DNA of 43,212 bases, taken from positions 1 to 43,212 of the forward strand of contig CAZAGT010000003.1 of the NCBI GenBank assembly GCA_964484515.1. Reading direction: 5' to 3'. This stretch comes from CAZAGT01 sp964484515. GTDB lineage: Bacteria > Desulfobacterota > DSM-4660 > Desulfatiglandales > HGW-15. The notes beneath the pieces are model-generated. The model had not been told where the DNA came from. It saw nothing but the letters and a program-made list of their open reading frames with translations, and searched no databases. Of this stretch, positions 33,489 to 41,598 are shown piece by piece (position 1 is the stretch's first letter; every line of letters begins with the position of its first letter). The position numbers were made by a program, and so were the translations under genes.

Positions 33489-33602
33489 ATGACCAATCGT
33501 GCAACAGACTGGCTCGCGCAGGCTGAGCGAGACTTGGATCAGGCGCGATCATCACGGAACGAAGGCCGCCATGAATGGGCGTGGGCAGCGATCTGGATAT
33601 GA
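33489..33602 (+). pseudogene. HEPN-domain protein, N-terminal relic
   Basis: The frame MTNRATDWLAQAERDLDQAR and GRHEWA is the first helix of HEPN-domain proteins (WLxQAxxDLxxAR, then the H-EWA segment that normally runs on as CFxAQQAAEKALKA). Here the frame goes into WAAIWI and stops after 37 residues. The catalytic helix with RxxxxH is missing. It overlaps the start of the MNT relic, so a deletion has joined the two genes. Confidence 0.6.
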
Positions 33603-33820
33603 TCGCCTTGGTCGCCCGCGCATCGGATCCTTTTGAACGACGAACCTTGCAGTGGAGTCTTGACACACTTCCGGTTCCAGCTGAACTCCTTGTCTACACG
33701 GCGGATGAATGGTCACGAATCCAGCAGGAAAACGGCCGATTTGCGAGAATGCTACGTCGTGAAGTCATCTGGGTTTTTTCGCGGGCCTCAACGAAGCTAT
33801 CGAAAGACATTTTTCTCTGA
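33575..33820 (+). pseudogene. MNT nucleotidyltransferase, C-terminal relic
   Basis: The frame reads GSDLDMIALV, the core of the MNT (minimal nucleotidyltransferase) motif GSxxxGxxxxxSDxD, then about 60 further residues (AELLVYTADEWSRI, ARMLRREVIWVF) typical of the C-terminal half. The usual N-terminal beta-strand and GS(R/W)ARG loop are absent. HEPN and MNT genes are normally paired as a toxin and an AMP-transferring antitoxin; this pair has been reduced to the two outer ends of both genes. Confidence 0.6.
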
Positions 33821-34131
33821 GGCTGATGGAAGACGTCTAGATGCAAGGCTTTCGAAAGGGGGGACCCGCCCCGAAGGGGTGGGGACTGAGCCGAGCGAAG
33901 CGAAAGTGAAGAAATCCCTAGGAATGATGCGTAAGTGAGTGGCACCCGGCTCAAGGCGCAAGGCTTGAGGCAAAGACAAACGACAGCAGTCAGTTTCCCC
34001 CTTCAGCCTTCCCTTCGACCTTTTACCTTGTGTGTACCTCGCGGTGACGAGGAATGAGGGTAACGCAGTCCTTCGACTCTGCTCAGGACCGTGAGCCTGT
34101 CGAAGGGCAGATAGGCGTTTTCCGACAACTT
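33821..34131. other. 311-base intergenic region with a REP-like palindrome
   Basis: Contains an imperfect hairpin with a GGGGGGACCC/GGGTGGGGAC pattern (33857-33890) and the palindrome at 34070-34106. No gene is seen. Confidence 0.5.
34070..34106. repeat. REP-like palindrome (CCTTCGAC...GTCGAAGG)
   Basis: CCTTCGAC and GTCGAAGG flank a 21-base centre with a second internal inversion (CTCAGG and CCTG). This kind of palindrome is a common extragenic repeat in several bacterial groups. It sits 26 bases beyond the stop of the minus-strand gene at 34132 and may protect or end its transcript. Confidence 0.65.
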
Positions 34132-35889
34132 CTACCATTGAACATCAAACCAATATGCCTTACCGTTAATGGAGGCCACCTGGTGATCGCCCACATATTC
34201 TTCTGAGGATTCGATCTTCCCATTGCGATTGAAGTCCAGGAAGATACCGTCATTCCTAAAATCCGCGTCATTCGCCCCTCGCTCCGCAAGGTAACCAAGG
34301 TAAGATGAGCCGTTTATCTCCACGTGACCCTTCATCTGGGTCGTACTGTAGTGACGAGTTATGCCTTTCGGCCAGAGGGCATCATTCGTAAAGAACCAGA
34401 TCCTGAATTCCCCGGCATCATCGAGCTCTGCCATAAGTTGCTTCATCGGAAGGGCGATCGTGGTTCCAAAGATCCCGGTGCCCCTATTCTCCAGTGGCGG
34501 CCCGTCATCGGTCAAATCACCGTTTTGGTTGCGGTCAAAATAGAGGACCGGATGGGAACCTTCCTTGATATCCAGGACGAAATGATAGGTCTTGTTCTTA
34601 CGGGTTCCAAGGATGAGCTTCCCATACTTCCGACTGGACCCCACGTACTTCGGCTCCTTGACGATGACCTCGGGAGGTGTATCAGAGAGCTTGGGATGAA
34701 AACCGCTACGGGCGGCAACGGTCATCTTCACGGGGGCAAAGCTCTTTGAGATCGATACCGGAATTCTCTCCGCGTTCTTGAGCGCCTCCGCGCTCTCCGG
34801 TTTACGGGTCTCGGAACCGGCCGCCTGATTTACCTGCGAAGGTGCAGCGGTTGATAGTGGTTTGGACTGCGCTTTTTCCCACAACTCCTTGCGCACCCTG
34901 TGGACATAGGCCCTCAGCTCGCCCGCCTCCTCCTTCCGTCCAAGCCTCTCAAGGAGATCGGCCCGGCGTTGCTTGATGGCCAACGTGTTGGGGTTATCAA
35001 GTCCTTGTGTTTTGTCCCAGATCGCGATGGCAGTTTGATACAAGGGATCGATCTTTTCGAAATCCCCCTTTTCGAAATAGATCTTCGCAAGCCCCTCGGA
35101 GGCCGCCGCCATGATGAGCTTTTCACCTCTTCCGCTCTGCCTGCATATCTCGATACCTTCCAGGTAAAGCTTTTCAGCCTCCTCCAACTTGTTCTGCTCC
35201 CTCAGTACGAAGGCAAGATCGTTGATGGCGGAGGGAAACGCCGGGTGTGTTTCGCCACCCTTTGCACGTATGATCTCCAACCGCTTGCGATAGAGCGGTG
35301 CCGCCTTTTCGACTTCGCCCTTTCGCGTGAGTTTCAAACCCTCTTGATGAAGCCGCTTTATGAGAAGATGATCTGCCGGCGAGAAGGAGACCGCTACCCT
35401 CTCCTTCGCAGGCCGTGGCTTTAACTCTTGCCATCCAAGATAACCACCGACACCGATAAGGGCGATCAACGCCATACCCACCACGATGACCGCTGGAAGG
35501 TCGATCTTCTTTGGGCTTTCAACAACCGCTTGAGAGAGCACAACGGAACTCGAAGGCACAGCACCTTTACTTCCGGGCTCGGATTTTGGGGGTCCTGAAT
35601 CGTTCACGGCTGACGGTACGTGGGTCGCTCCACCCGGGGTTTCTACCTGCTCCTTTGACAGGTCCTCAATTTTTAGAACAGCACCCGCCTTCAAAAACGC
35701 CGACTCATATTTCTGGGCTGTCCGTCGGTCTACGTCCTTTCTGATCATGGTCATCTGACCTGAAAACAGACGGGCGACCTGCCTGGAGTTCAATTTCAAT
35801 CTCGCGGCAAGGTTGTCCTTAACGGCTTCAACCTCTTGCCCGGGAGAAACTTCCCCGGCAAAAACCAGTCTGTATTTCTGTTCCGTCAT
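34132..35889 (-). CDS. Membrane-anchored TPR protein with EF-hand-like motifs
   Basis: 585 residues. The N-terminal domain (about 1-78, YRLVFAGEVSPGQEVEAVKD and MIRKDVDRRTAQKYESAFLK) resembles a small alpha-beta domain found at the start of some bacterial membrane proteins. A membrane helix follows at about 131-153. Next come four or five TPR repeats (about 180-340). The C-terminal part (about 380-585) is extracytoplasmic and holds two calcium-loop-like motifs, DRNQNGDLTDDG (452-463) and DFNRNGKIESSEE (552-564), with Asp and Asn at alternate positions. AGGAGGAG precedes the ATG. It may be a surface-facing adaptor; no catalytic domain is evident. Confidence 0.75.
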   Translation of the reverse strand: MTEQKYRLVFAGEVSPGQEVEAVKDNLAARLKLNSRQVARLFSGQMTMIRKDVDRRTAQKYESAFLKAGAVLKIEDLSKEQVETPGGATHVPSAVNDSGPPKSEPGSKGAVPSSSVVLSQAVVESPKKIDLPAVIVVGMALIALIGVGGYLGWQELKPRPAKERVAVSFSPADHLLIKRLHQEGLKLTRKGEVEKAAPLYRKRLEIIRAKGGETHPAFPSAINDLAFVLREQNKLEEAEKLYLEGIEICRQSGRGEKLIMAAASEGLAKIYFEKGDFEKIDPLYQTAIAIWDKTQGLDNPNTLAIKQRRADLLERLGRKEEAGELRAYVHRVRKELWEKAQSKPLSTAAPSQVNQAAGSETRKPESAEALKNAERIPVSISKSFAPVKMTVAARSGFHPKLSDTPPEVIVKEPKYVGSSRKYGKLILGTRKNKTYHFVLDIKEGSHPVLYFDRNQNGDLTDDGPPLENRGTGIFGTTIALPMKQLMAELDDAGEFRIWFFTNDALWPKGITRHYSTTQMKGHVEINGSSYLGYLAERGANDADFRNDGIFLDFNRNGKIESSEEYVGDHQVASINGKAYWFDVQW

Positions 35890-36184
35890 CTCCTCCTGTT
35901 TCCTCCCCCAACGGAACCGATGTCACACTGGAAATACTGAATCAACCTCCGCCATTGGCTCATTAAGCAAGAACTACACCAACGGGTCAGGACGCTAAAT
36001 GATCACCAATTCAATGACTTAGATCGGATTACTCGGATTGGGGCGTGAAGGGTGGGTGAACGTGAAGGAAGGATCGTCAGATTATTGAATAGGTGCTGTG
36101 AAGACGGCTCTGAAGGATCTCTGGTTACCCTTTCGTTTCTTGAAACTCATGACCGCCGCATCAGTGCATACAGCAACAGTCGGA
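35890..36184. other. 295-base intergenic region without a called gene
   Basis: Upstream DNA for the TPR gene, whose start has a strong ribosome site, and downstream DNA of the methyltransferase. No palindrome with a T tract was seen. One chance frame overlaps the methyltransferase and is not called. Confidence 0.45.
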
Positions 36185-36859
36185 CTATTTCTGCCAACGC
36201 GCGACGACGAAGGCGCCGGTGTCGAGACCTTCTGCTCGGCCCTTCTCTTCGATGATTTTCGCAGTCTCAGGGTTGTCGTCCTTCTGGAAGTGGATCGCCG
36301 TTCCGGCTGTGCCGGGTACCGCCGAAAGGGCCTGCAAATCCTCAGGAGATCGAAAGAACGCATGCCTGAATATGGGGTGCCCCTTTTCGGCCTCGACCTT
36401 ACGGCGGATGGCCCACGGACTAAGACTATTGAGGGACGCCACGACAACGGTCCCGCCCGATTTGGTCACACGGAATAATTCGCCGACCGCACTTCTGCCA
36501 TCCTCGATGAATTCGATGGCGGTGATGGATACGACCTTGTCAAACCGATTGTCGCCAAAGGGAAGATCACGCATGTTACCCTGAATCATGTTGAAAGGAC
36601 GCCCTTCGAACTTCCGACCGGCCCGTTGAAGCATGGGCATCGAAAAGTCAAGCCCAACAACGTGCGAACCTGCCGAGATGAGATCTTGAGTAAAGATCCC
36701 CGTCCCGCATCCGACATCCAGGATACGCTCACCACGTCCCGGCTGCAACATCTCAAGGATCAGCTCACCTTCATACTGCCTGATCAAACGCCCAATAGGG
36801 GTTTCAAACCACTGACCGTATTTTTCAGGCCAATCATCAAATAGCTGTGTCTTACTCAC
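36185..36859 (-). CDS. Class I SAM-dependent methyltransferase (UbiE/COQ5-like)
   Basis: 224 residues from the GTG at 36859; an upstream TTG is possible but has no ribosome site. The first residues read MSKTQLFDDWPEKYGQWFET. Motif I is ILDVGCGTGIFT, motif II VVGLDFSMPML, then IQGNMRDLPFGDNRFDKVVS, the pattern of methyltransferase 11 family proteins. The acceptor is unknown. A small exported protein gene is 53 bases upstream on the same strand, and the two could be one transcript. Confidence 0.87.
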   Translation of the reverse strand: MSKTQLFDDWPEKYGQWFETPIGRLIRQYEGELILEMLQPGRGERILDVGCGTGIFTQDLISAGSHVVGLDFSMPMLQRAGRKFEGRPFNMIQGNMRDLPFGDNRFDKVVSITAIEFIEDGRSAVGELFRVTKSGGTVVVASLNSLSPWAIRRKVEAEKGHPIFRHAFFRSPEDLQALSAVPGTAGTAIHFQKDDNPETAKIIEEKGRAEGLDTGAFVVARWQK

Positions 36860-36911
36860 TGGCAACACCTGGAAACGGGTTGAGCTGAAGGACCAGATCA
36901 AGTTTTCGGGC

Positions 36912-37259
36912 TTACTGCTCGGTGTTGCTGAATGCCCAGATCTCGCGGGCTATTCTCGGTCCGGGAAGCCATTCAGCGCGAACTTTGTCGCCCACCCGAA
37001 GAGCGCCAAAGTCGACGCGTTTGCCGTCCCTGAAAATCTTGGTCGTCGGCCGGGTAAGTATCGGAACATGCGAGCCAAGGGGCTTCTCGATGACGACCCT
37101 TCCCTCCTCCGCATCCAACGAGAAGATGACGCCTTTCAATTCCGACGGCTTGAGGCCTTGATCAGATGTCCCGGCCGTCGTGATGCTCGGCACCAGGATC
37201 AAGGCGATCAAGAGAAGGATCCTGAATTGTAGATGCTCCTTTGTGGGTTTTCTTACCAT
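36912..37259 (-). CDS. Small exported protein with an OB-like C-terminal domain
   Basis: 115 residues. A signal peptide (about 1-29, FRILLLIALILVPSITTAG) is followed by a small beta-rich domain: KGVIFSLDAEEGRVVIEK, TRPTTKIFRDGKRVDFGALR and VGDKVRAEWLPG. This resembles DUF5666-type domains, in which a short strand, an I-F-R-D-G-K turn and a final G-D-x-V strand form an OB-like fold. AGGGGTG lies 5 bases before the ATG. The location is periplasmic. Function is unknown. Confidence 0.8.
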   Translation of the reverse strand: MVRKPTKEHLQFRILLLIALILVPSITTAGTSDQGLKPSELKGVIFSLDAEEGRVVIEKPLGSHVPILTRPTTKIFRDGKRVDFGALRVGDKVRAEWLPGPRIAREIWAFSNTEQ

Positions 37260-37526
37260 GCTTTCACCCCTTAATCCTCCATTTAATTGGGAAGAAATGA
37301 CACCATTAAGCTGTTCATAACCTAGGAGACTGCCGGAACGAGCCCGATTGGCTATAGTGTTACCATAGTCCGCCTCAGACGAAAAGAGACGGTCAGGACA
37401 GGATAGTCAATCGATCAGCTTGCGAAAAAACGGCGATACGGGCAAATAATGTGATGTTTTTTCTTGATTAATAAGATAAGATAGGGACTTATTAAGGAAA
37501 TTACCAACCATAAAGGAGGAGGGAGT

Positions 37527-37796
37527 ATGAACAAGGGAGATTTGATTAATGAAGTGGCCAAGGTTGTCAGCACGAAGAAAGAGGCTCAAGACGCGGTTGA
37601 CTGTATCCTTTCAACCATTACCAAATCCTTGAAGAAAAAGAATCCGGTGTCGCTCGTCGGTTTTGGAACCTTTAAGGTCGACAAACGAAAGGCGCGGAAG
37701 GGTCGGAATCCGCAGACCGGCGAAGAGATCAAAATCAAGGCCAAGAACGTCCCCAAGTTTGTTGCCGGTAAGGCGCTTAAAGATGCTGTGAGCTGA
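37527..37796 (+). CDS. hup: HU family DNA-binding protein
   Basis: 89 residues, of normal length. The HU/IHF pattern is complete: MNKGDLINEVAKVVSTKKEA (helices 1-2), VGFGTFKVDKRKARKGRNPQTG, the last segment being the arm that inserts into the minor groove, and FVAGKALKDAVS. The ribosome site AAAGGAGGAGGGAG is very strong, fitting an abundant protein. A strong terminator follows at 37821-37865. HU bends and compacts DNA and is a helper in replication, recombination and regulation. Confidence 0.97.
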   Translation: MNKGDLINEVAKVVSTKKEAQDAVDCILSTITKSLKKKNPVSLVGFGTFKVDKRKARKGRNPQTGEEIKIKAKNVPKFVAGKALKDAVS

Positions 37797-37820
37797 ACCC
37801 CCTCTAAACGGCTCTTTGTA

Positions 37821-37865
37821 AGACCCTCAGCGGATTTACTCATATCCTGCTGAGGGTCTTTTTTT
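37821..37865. terminator. Intrinsic terminator of the HU gene (bidirectional)
   Basis: AGACCCTCAGC (37821-37831) pairs with GCTGAGGGTCT (37849-37859) around a 17-base loop, followed by seven T. It also serves the convergent YcgN-like gene on the other strand, which ends 14 bases further on. Confidence 0.92.
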
Positions 37866-37878
37866 GCGGGCATCCGGT

Positions 37879-38319
37879 TCAATCAGACCTTAGGCTCTTG
37901 AGGTCCTCAGGATGAACAAACTGCCCTGAGACTACCCGGTTGCGTATCGATATACCCGTTTCGTGAACCGCGTTCGGTTCTCCAGATACCAGTGGATGCC
38001 ACCATTCCAGCTCCCGCCCCTCGGCAAGCCGACGGTAGGCACACGTCTCGGGAAGCCATGTTGTTTCTCGCACGATATCGGCCGCCAGTCCAAGGCATTC
38101 TGGGTTCAACGTCAGCCGCGCCTCGTAAATCGTGCACCGACAGCTCATGGTGTCTAGGAACGCACAGGCGATCGAGGTGAGCTTGATTTCACCCGTCTCG
38201 GGATCCTCTATCTTCTGCAAGCAGCAAACCCCGCACCCGTCACACAGGGATTCCCACTCGTCTTGCGTCAGGTCCGCCAAGGACTTGGATTTCCAAAATG
38301 GGCTCTTCTTCATTTCCAT
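37879..38319 (-). CDS. YcgN/YkgJ-family cysteine cluster protein (UPF0260)
   Basis: 146 residues from the ATG at 38319 (GGGAG 9 bases upstream); the frame is open to a GTG at 38364 that overlaps the ribokinase stop in GTGA, an alternative start. The hallmark is LCDGCGVCC, with a further CTIYEAR, LNPECLGL and ETCAYRRLAEGRELEWWHPL. These match E. coli YcgN over the whole length. The Cys are thought to bind a metal, possibly zinc or iron-sulfur. The role is uncertain. It is the last gene of the ribose-salvage operon by position, with 41 bases between it and ribokinase. Confidence 0.88.
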   Translation of the reverse strand: MEMKKSPFWKSKSLADLTQDEWESLCDGCGVCCLQKIEDPETGEIKLTSIACAFLDTMSCRCTIYEARLTLNPECLGLAADIVRETTWLPETCAYRRLAEGRELEWWHPLVSGEPNAVHETGISIRNRVVSGQFVHPEDLKSLRSD

Positions 38320-38360
38320 CAAATACCGCTCCCTCGACCGCTCATGGGGCGACGTGCCGA

Positions 38361-39284
38361 TCACTTAAGATACACCCGCTGAAAGGCCTCCAGTTCCCGG
38401 CGCCAGGGTAGCGACTGCTGTGCACCCGCTTTCGTCACGCTCAGGGCACCTGCTGCATTGGCGAAAGGGATTGCCTCTTCGAGCGATCGGCCCTCGCTGA
38501 GCGCCACCGCGAGAGCGCCGTTAAAGGCGTCACCGGCCGCCGTGGTGTCAACGCTGTCCACGGGATATCCCGGAAAATGGCGAAATCGATCTCCGTTATC
38601 GAGGTAGGCCCCTCTCTCGCCGGCCTTACAAAGCACCGCCCCAGCACCGGTCCTTTTCAATAGAAGACGGCAGGCCGTTCGGATTTCCTCCTCCGTGTAT
38701 GCGGGGATCCCCGTGAGAGAACGCAATTCATGTTCATTCGGTGTGATGAGCCGGAGACGCTGTGCGGGAAACCCATCCAAAGGCCGGGCCGGGGCAGGAT
38801 CTAATATCGCGTTCGGCGACTCCGCCGGAAGTTGCTCGAGCAGGTAGGCTATCGAGTCCAGCGGCGTCTCCAGCTGGAGTAGAAGCCAGGAAGCCTCTTT
38901 TATATCTGAAATCGCGCCCTCCATGTATCGGCGATCCACCCGGACATTGGCGCCGGCAACAATCGCGATTGCGTTTTCTCCCTGTGAATCGACCCATATG
39001 TGAGCCATCCCGGTGGGCGTATCCTCACACATGAGTAGATCGTCGGCGGCCACCCGGCTTTCCTTGAGGGATGCCAACAGCCCGGTGGAAAAATGATCCT
39101 TTCCTACTGCCCCGAACAACCTGACGGCCGCCCCTAACCTGCCGCAAGCCACAGCCTGGTTGGCCCCCTTTCCACCTGCAAACTGGGCGAAAGTTCGGGC
39201 CGTGACGGTCTCCCCGGGGTTGGGGTACCGATCCATTCGAGTGACGAGATCTACGTTCAGGCTCCCTAGGACAGCGATGCTCAT
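38361..39284 (-). CDS. rbsK: Ribokinase
   Basis: 307 residues of the PfkB family. The substrate loop GGKGANQA (37-44) and the ATP and catalytic segment VDTTAAGDAFNGALA (catalytic Asp252) are intact. The start MSIAVLGSLNVDLV is typical. It phosphorylates ribose to ribose 5-phosphate. It begins 8 bases downstream of the nucleoside hydrolase stop on the same strand; together they would hydrolyse nucleosides and salvage the ribose. No ribose transporter is visible in the window. Confidence 0.93.
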   Translation of the reverse strand: MSIAVLGSLNVDLVTRMDRYPNPGETVTARTFAQFAGGKGANQAVACGRLGAAVRLFGAVGKDHFSTGLLASLKESRVAADDLLMCEDTPTGMAHIWVDSQGENAIAIVAGANVRVDRRYMEGAISDIKEASWLLLQLETPLDSIAYLLEQLPAESPNAILDPAPARPLDGFPAQRLRLITPNEHELRSLTGIPAYTEEEIRTACRLLLKRTGAGAVLCKAGERGAYLDNGDRFRHFPGYPVDSVDTTAAGDAFNGALAVALSEGRSLEEAIPFANAAGALSVTKAGAQQSLPWRRELEAFQRVYLK

Positions 39285-39292
39285 GGTGTACC

Positions 39293-40282
39293 CTAATAGC
39301 AGACGTCATGGGGCAAAAGCCGCTCAAGAAAGAAGGTGACAAACCGGTCCGCCTCTACATCGACGCCAACCCGTGCATTCGGAGATTTCTTCCATTCCGG
39401 ACGGATGGGGCGCCTATCTGCCACCGTCATTCTCTCAGTCACCTCACCACGCGTTTCAACCTGAACGTGCATGGGTTCAGCTGTAATGAAGGAACGGTCG
39501 ATGACGGAACCCACCGCCAGCGGATCGTGCAGCGTAATACTTGCGGTTCCCGAGCGCTTTTCACCATAGATAAATGCTCTTTCAGTACAATCTTTTAGGA
39601 ATCTGCCGACGGCGCTCATAGAGTCCTCTGACGCCTCGGCCAACGCCTCTCGTGTGAGTCGGACCCGGCGAGTCACGTCGAGCCCTACGATCGTCAAGGG
39701 GATCCCGCTGGCAAAAACGATCTTCGCGGCGTGCGGATCTGTGTAAATATTGAATTCCGCTGCCGGTGTGACATTGCCGGGGACACTGACGGCTCCTCCC
39801 ATGATGACGAGTTGTTCGGCCTTAGCCATGATCTCAGGCGCTCTTTCAATGGCCGCCGCAATGTTCGTGAGGGGGCCAAGGGCAATGATCGTGATGGGTT
39901 CCTCAGTTCCCACAAGCTGATGGAGGATCTCATCGATTGCATCCCGATCCGTGACGTCGACTGCCGGGGAGGGATAGCTTGCGTTGCCGGATGCATCACG
40001 ATACCGGCCCAGGTCACCCAGACCATCTTGACCGTGCACACCGTAAGCAAATACCGGATCCTTTTGACGGGGCCTCGCGGCGCCCCTTGCTACGGGTGGT
40101 CGTTTCGAGATCGGCAAGACCGAGAAGATGGTGAAGACGTTGCGGGTCGCGTCTTCAATTGATACGTTCCCGTTGACCGTGGTGATAGCGACGACGTTCA
40201 ATTCCGGAGATTGGAGGGCCAAAAGGAGCGCCAAGGCATCATCGATGCCGGGGTCGGTGTCTACAATGACTCTCTGTGCCAT
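39293..40282 (-). CDS. Inosine/uridine-preferring nucleoside hydrolase family protein
   Basis: 329 residues. The calcium-binding N-terminus VDTDPGIDDALALLLAL (Asp8, Asp10, Asp14, Asp15) is complete. Other landmarks are VHGQDGLGD, ALGPLTNIA, VIMGGAV and EFNIYTDPHAA, ending near TLHDPLAV with the His-Asp of the active site. It hydrolyses the N-glycosidic bond of ribonucleosides to give base and ribose, feeding the ribokinase gene just downstream. The preference for inosine, uridine or others cannot be predicted. Confidence 0.94.
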   Translation of the reverse strand: MAQRVIVDTDPGIDDALALLLALQSPELNVVAITTVNGNVSIEDATRNVFTIFSVLPISKRPPVARGAARPRQKDPVFAYGVHGQDGLGDLGRYRDASGNASYPSPAVDVTDRDAIDEILHQLVGTEEPITIIALGPLTNIAAAIERAPEIMAKAEQLVIMGGAVSVPGNVTPAAEFNIYTDPHAAKIVFASGIPLTIVGLDVTRRVRLTREALAEASEDSMSAVGRFLKDCTERAFIYGEKRSGTASITLHDPLAVGSVIDRSFITAEPMHVQVETRGEVTERMTVADRRPIRPEWKKSPNARVGVDVEADRFVTFFLERLLPHDVCY

Positions 40283-40356
40283 GAGGTGATATAATCGGGT
40301 GCCGATTCATGGACGGCAATCAGAATCGCGTCTTCACGGAACCAAAACGCTCAATA

Positions 40357-40560
40357 TCAGGCTTCTTCGGCGGCAAACTTTTCCCAGCAGGACCAGCGGC
40401 AATCACCACCACTCAGATCACGCAGGTAAGGGTTTTTGCAGCTTATACCACTCAGGAACTCCGTTTCGCCTTCGACCCGCCACTCGACTAGGAGTTCCGT
40501 GTCACCCATCTCTTCGGGACATGTGAGCTCTCGCCTGAGCCACCTCGAATATCTTTGCAT
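40357..40560 (-). CDS. Small hypothetical protein, 67 residues
   Basis: Begins MQRYSRWLRRELTCPEEMGD; AAGGAG lies 8 bases before the ATG at 40560. It has four Cys (TCPEE, ISCKNP, DCRW, CWEKF) and many Glu and Trp. Spacing Cx~33C then CxxxC might bind a metal. No known family is seen. The upstream frame extension into GLGARGSGLGARGSG is only the translation of the 7-bp tandem repeat, so the start at 40560 is preferred. The gene lies 26 bases from that repeat, in a position where repeat number could affect its promoter. Confidence 0.65.
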   Translation of the reverse strand: MQRYSRWLRRELTCPEEMGDTELLVEWRVEGETEFLSGISCKNPYLRDLSGGDCRWSCWEKFAAEEA

Positions 40561-40585
40561 AGCCTGCTCTCCTTTGTGAAACATT

Positions 40586-40690
40586 GACCCTGAACCCTGG
40601 ACCCTGGACCCTGGACCCCGAACCCCGAGCCCCGAGCCCCGAGCCCCGAGCCCCGAGCCCCGAGCCCCGAGCCCAGAGCCCAGAGCCCCG
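40586..40690. repeat. Heptanucleotide tandem repeat, 15 units
   Basis: Fifteen 7-base units, 105 bases, with no gaps. The early units are (G/A)ACCCTG, then (G/A)ACCCCG, then six AGCCCCG units, two AGCCCAG and a final AGCCCCG. The array is directly upstream of the ribosome site of the small minus-strand gene at 40357-40560. Confidence 0.9.
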
Positions 40691-40942
40691 ATTAGAAAAT
40701 GGAAGGGCAACCGGGCTCCAAAGTCAAGCAAATTCGATGTCCAGTGGATTGCGTAAGCTGCCTGGGGCCCGGCCGTCGCCCTTAACTCATGGCATGTCAG
40801 GGTGTAAACCATCTCCCTGCGATCGACGGTCGTCCTCCGGGCGGCCGCTGACGGTGCAACAACGGTCGTGGAACGGGATTTGCATATTGGTTAAACAGGG
40901 AAATGTCCTGTGATCGGAATATCAGCTGATGGAAGGTCTGTC
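40691..40942. other. 252-base intergenic region upstream of a secreted protein gene
   Basis: No clear -35/-10 pair is recognised. GGAAGGT near its end is the ribosome site for the gene at 40943. Confidence 0.4.
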
Positions 40943-41332
40943 ATGAAAAGAGCGGGTGCCGGAATGGGTGTGATCTGTATGCTTCTGGTTTTTGCCCTTG
41001 ATGCATACGGGGATGAGTTTGGCCTGAGACCCAACTGTAAGCAGGAAGCGATGATGTGTATCGCCACCTTTAAGGAGTATGGGTTCCCTGTCAGGGTCGC
41101 GTACGGCCCCACGACATTCAGCCCAAATATTTACCATGTGCAAGGCCAGGCAAAGATCGATAATAAGTGGGTCTTCCTGACGTTGACCTCCGAGGGTGGC
41201 TCTCTGTTCGCTGAGGTCTCAGAGAAGGACAACCATTTTGTCATCGAACGGTATTTTGATGAGGACGAATTCCACGCCTTCTTTAAAAAGGAAATAAACA
41301 AGTTCTGGAAGACCTGTTCTTCTGGTTCCTGA
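40943..41332 (+). CDS. Small secreted hypothetical protein
   Basis: 129 residues from the ATG at 40943, with GGAAGGT 5 bases upstream. A signal peptide (about 1-23, GMGVICMLLVFALDAYG) is followed by a mixed alpha-beta domain: FGLRPNCKQEAMMCIATFKE, VAYGPTTFSPNIYHVQGQ and ERYFDEDEFHAFFKKEINKF. Two Cys near the N-terminus and one near the C-terminus could form a disulfide. The family is not recognised. It is followed 160-270 bases later by the response-regulator gene; no link is evident. Confidence 0.72.
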   Translation: MKRAGAGMGVICMLLVFALDAYGDEFGLRPNCKQEAMMCIATFKEYGFPVRVAYGPTTFSPNIYHVQGQAKIDNKWVFLTLTSEGGSLFAEVSEKDNHFVIERYFDEDEFHAFFKKEINKFWKTCSSGS

Positions 41333-41462
41333 AAGGACTGCCCTTCTGCTGTTCGGTTTGAATCCCATAAGCTAACCATGCCTTTTTTGTCTCTCCTGAA
41401 CCCTGCCACGACGTGATATCCCCTTGTGTTTTTCCGCGGCACGGGTAACATGAAGAAAAGCC

Positions 41463-41485
41463 GAGGGTTACAGCGCTAACCCCTC
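41463..41485. other. Hairpin upstream of the response regulator
   Basis: GAGGGTTA and TAACCCCTC can pair around CAGCGC with one bulged C. There is no T tract after it, so it is probably not a terminator. Its role, if any, is unknown. Confidence 0.4.
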
Positions 41486-41598
41486 AATCCAGGATGTATT
41501 TTTTGCGTGTGTGCGAAAAGCGGACCTTTCATATCGTGGTCCCGGAGTTGAATGACCGCCCTGCGCCAACGGAGATCTTCAAGAAGGGTCTTGATACC

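Noticed and set aside
33302..33526. A 74-residue frame after the DAHP synthase gene
   Set aside because: No motif or ribosome site, and it overlaps the beginning of the HEPN relic.
36052..36255. A 67-residue frame in the region downstream of the methyltransferase
   Set aside because: It overlaps the methyltransferase in antisense and is rich in Arg, so it is most likely spurious.
40586..40690. CRISPR array
   Set aside because: The units are 7 bases, contiguous and without spacers.
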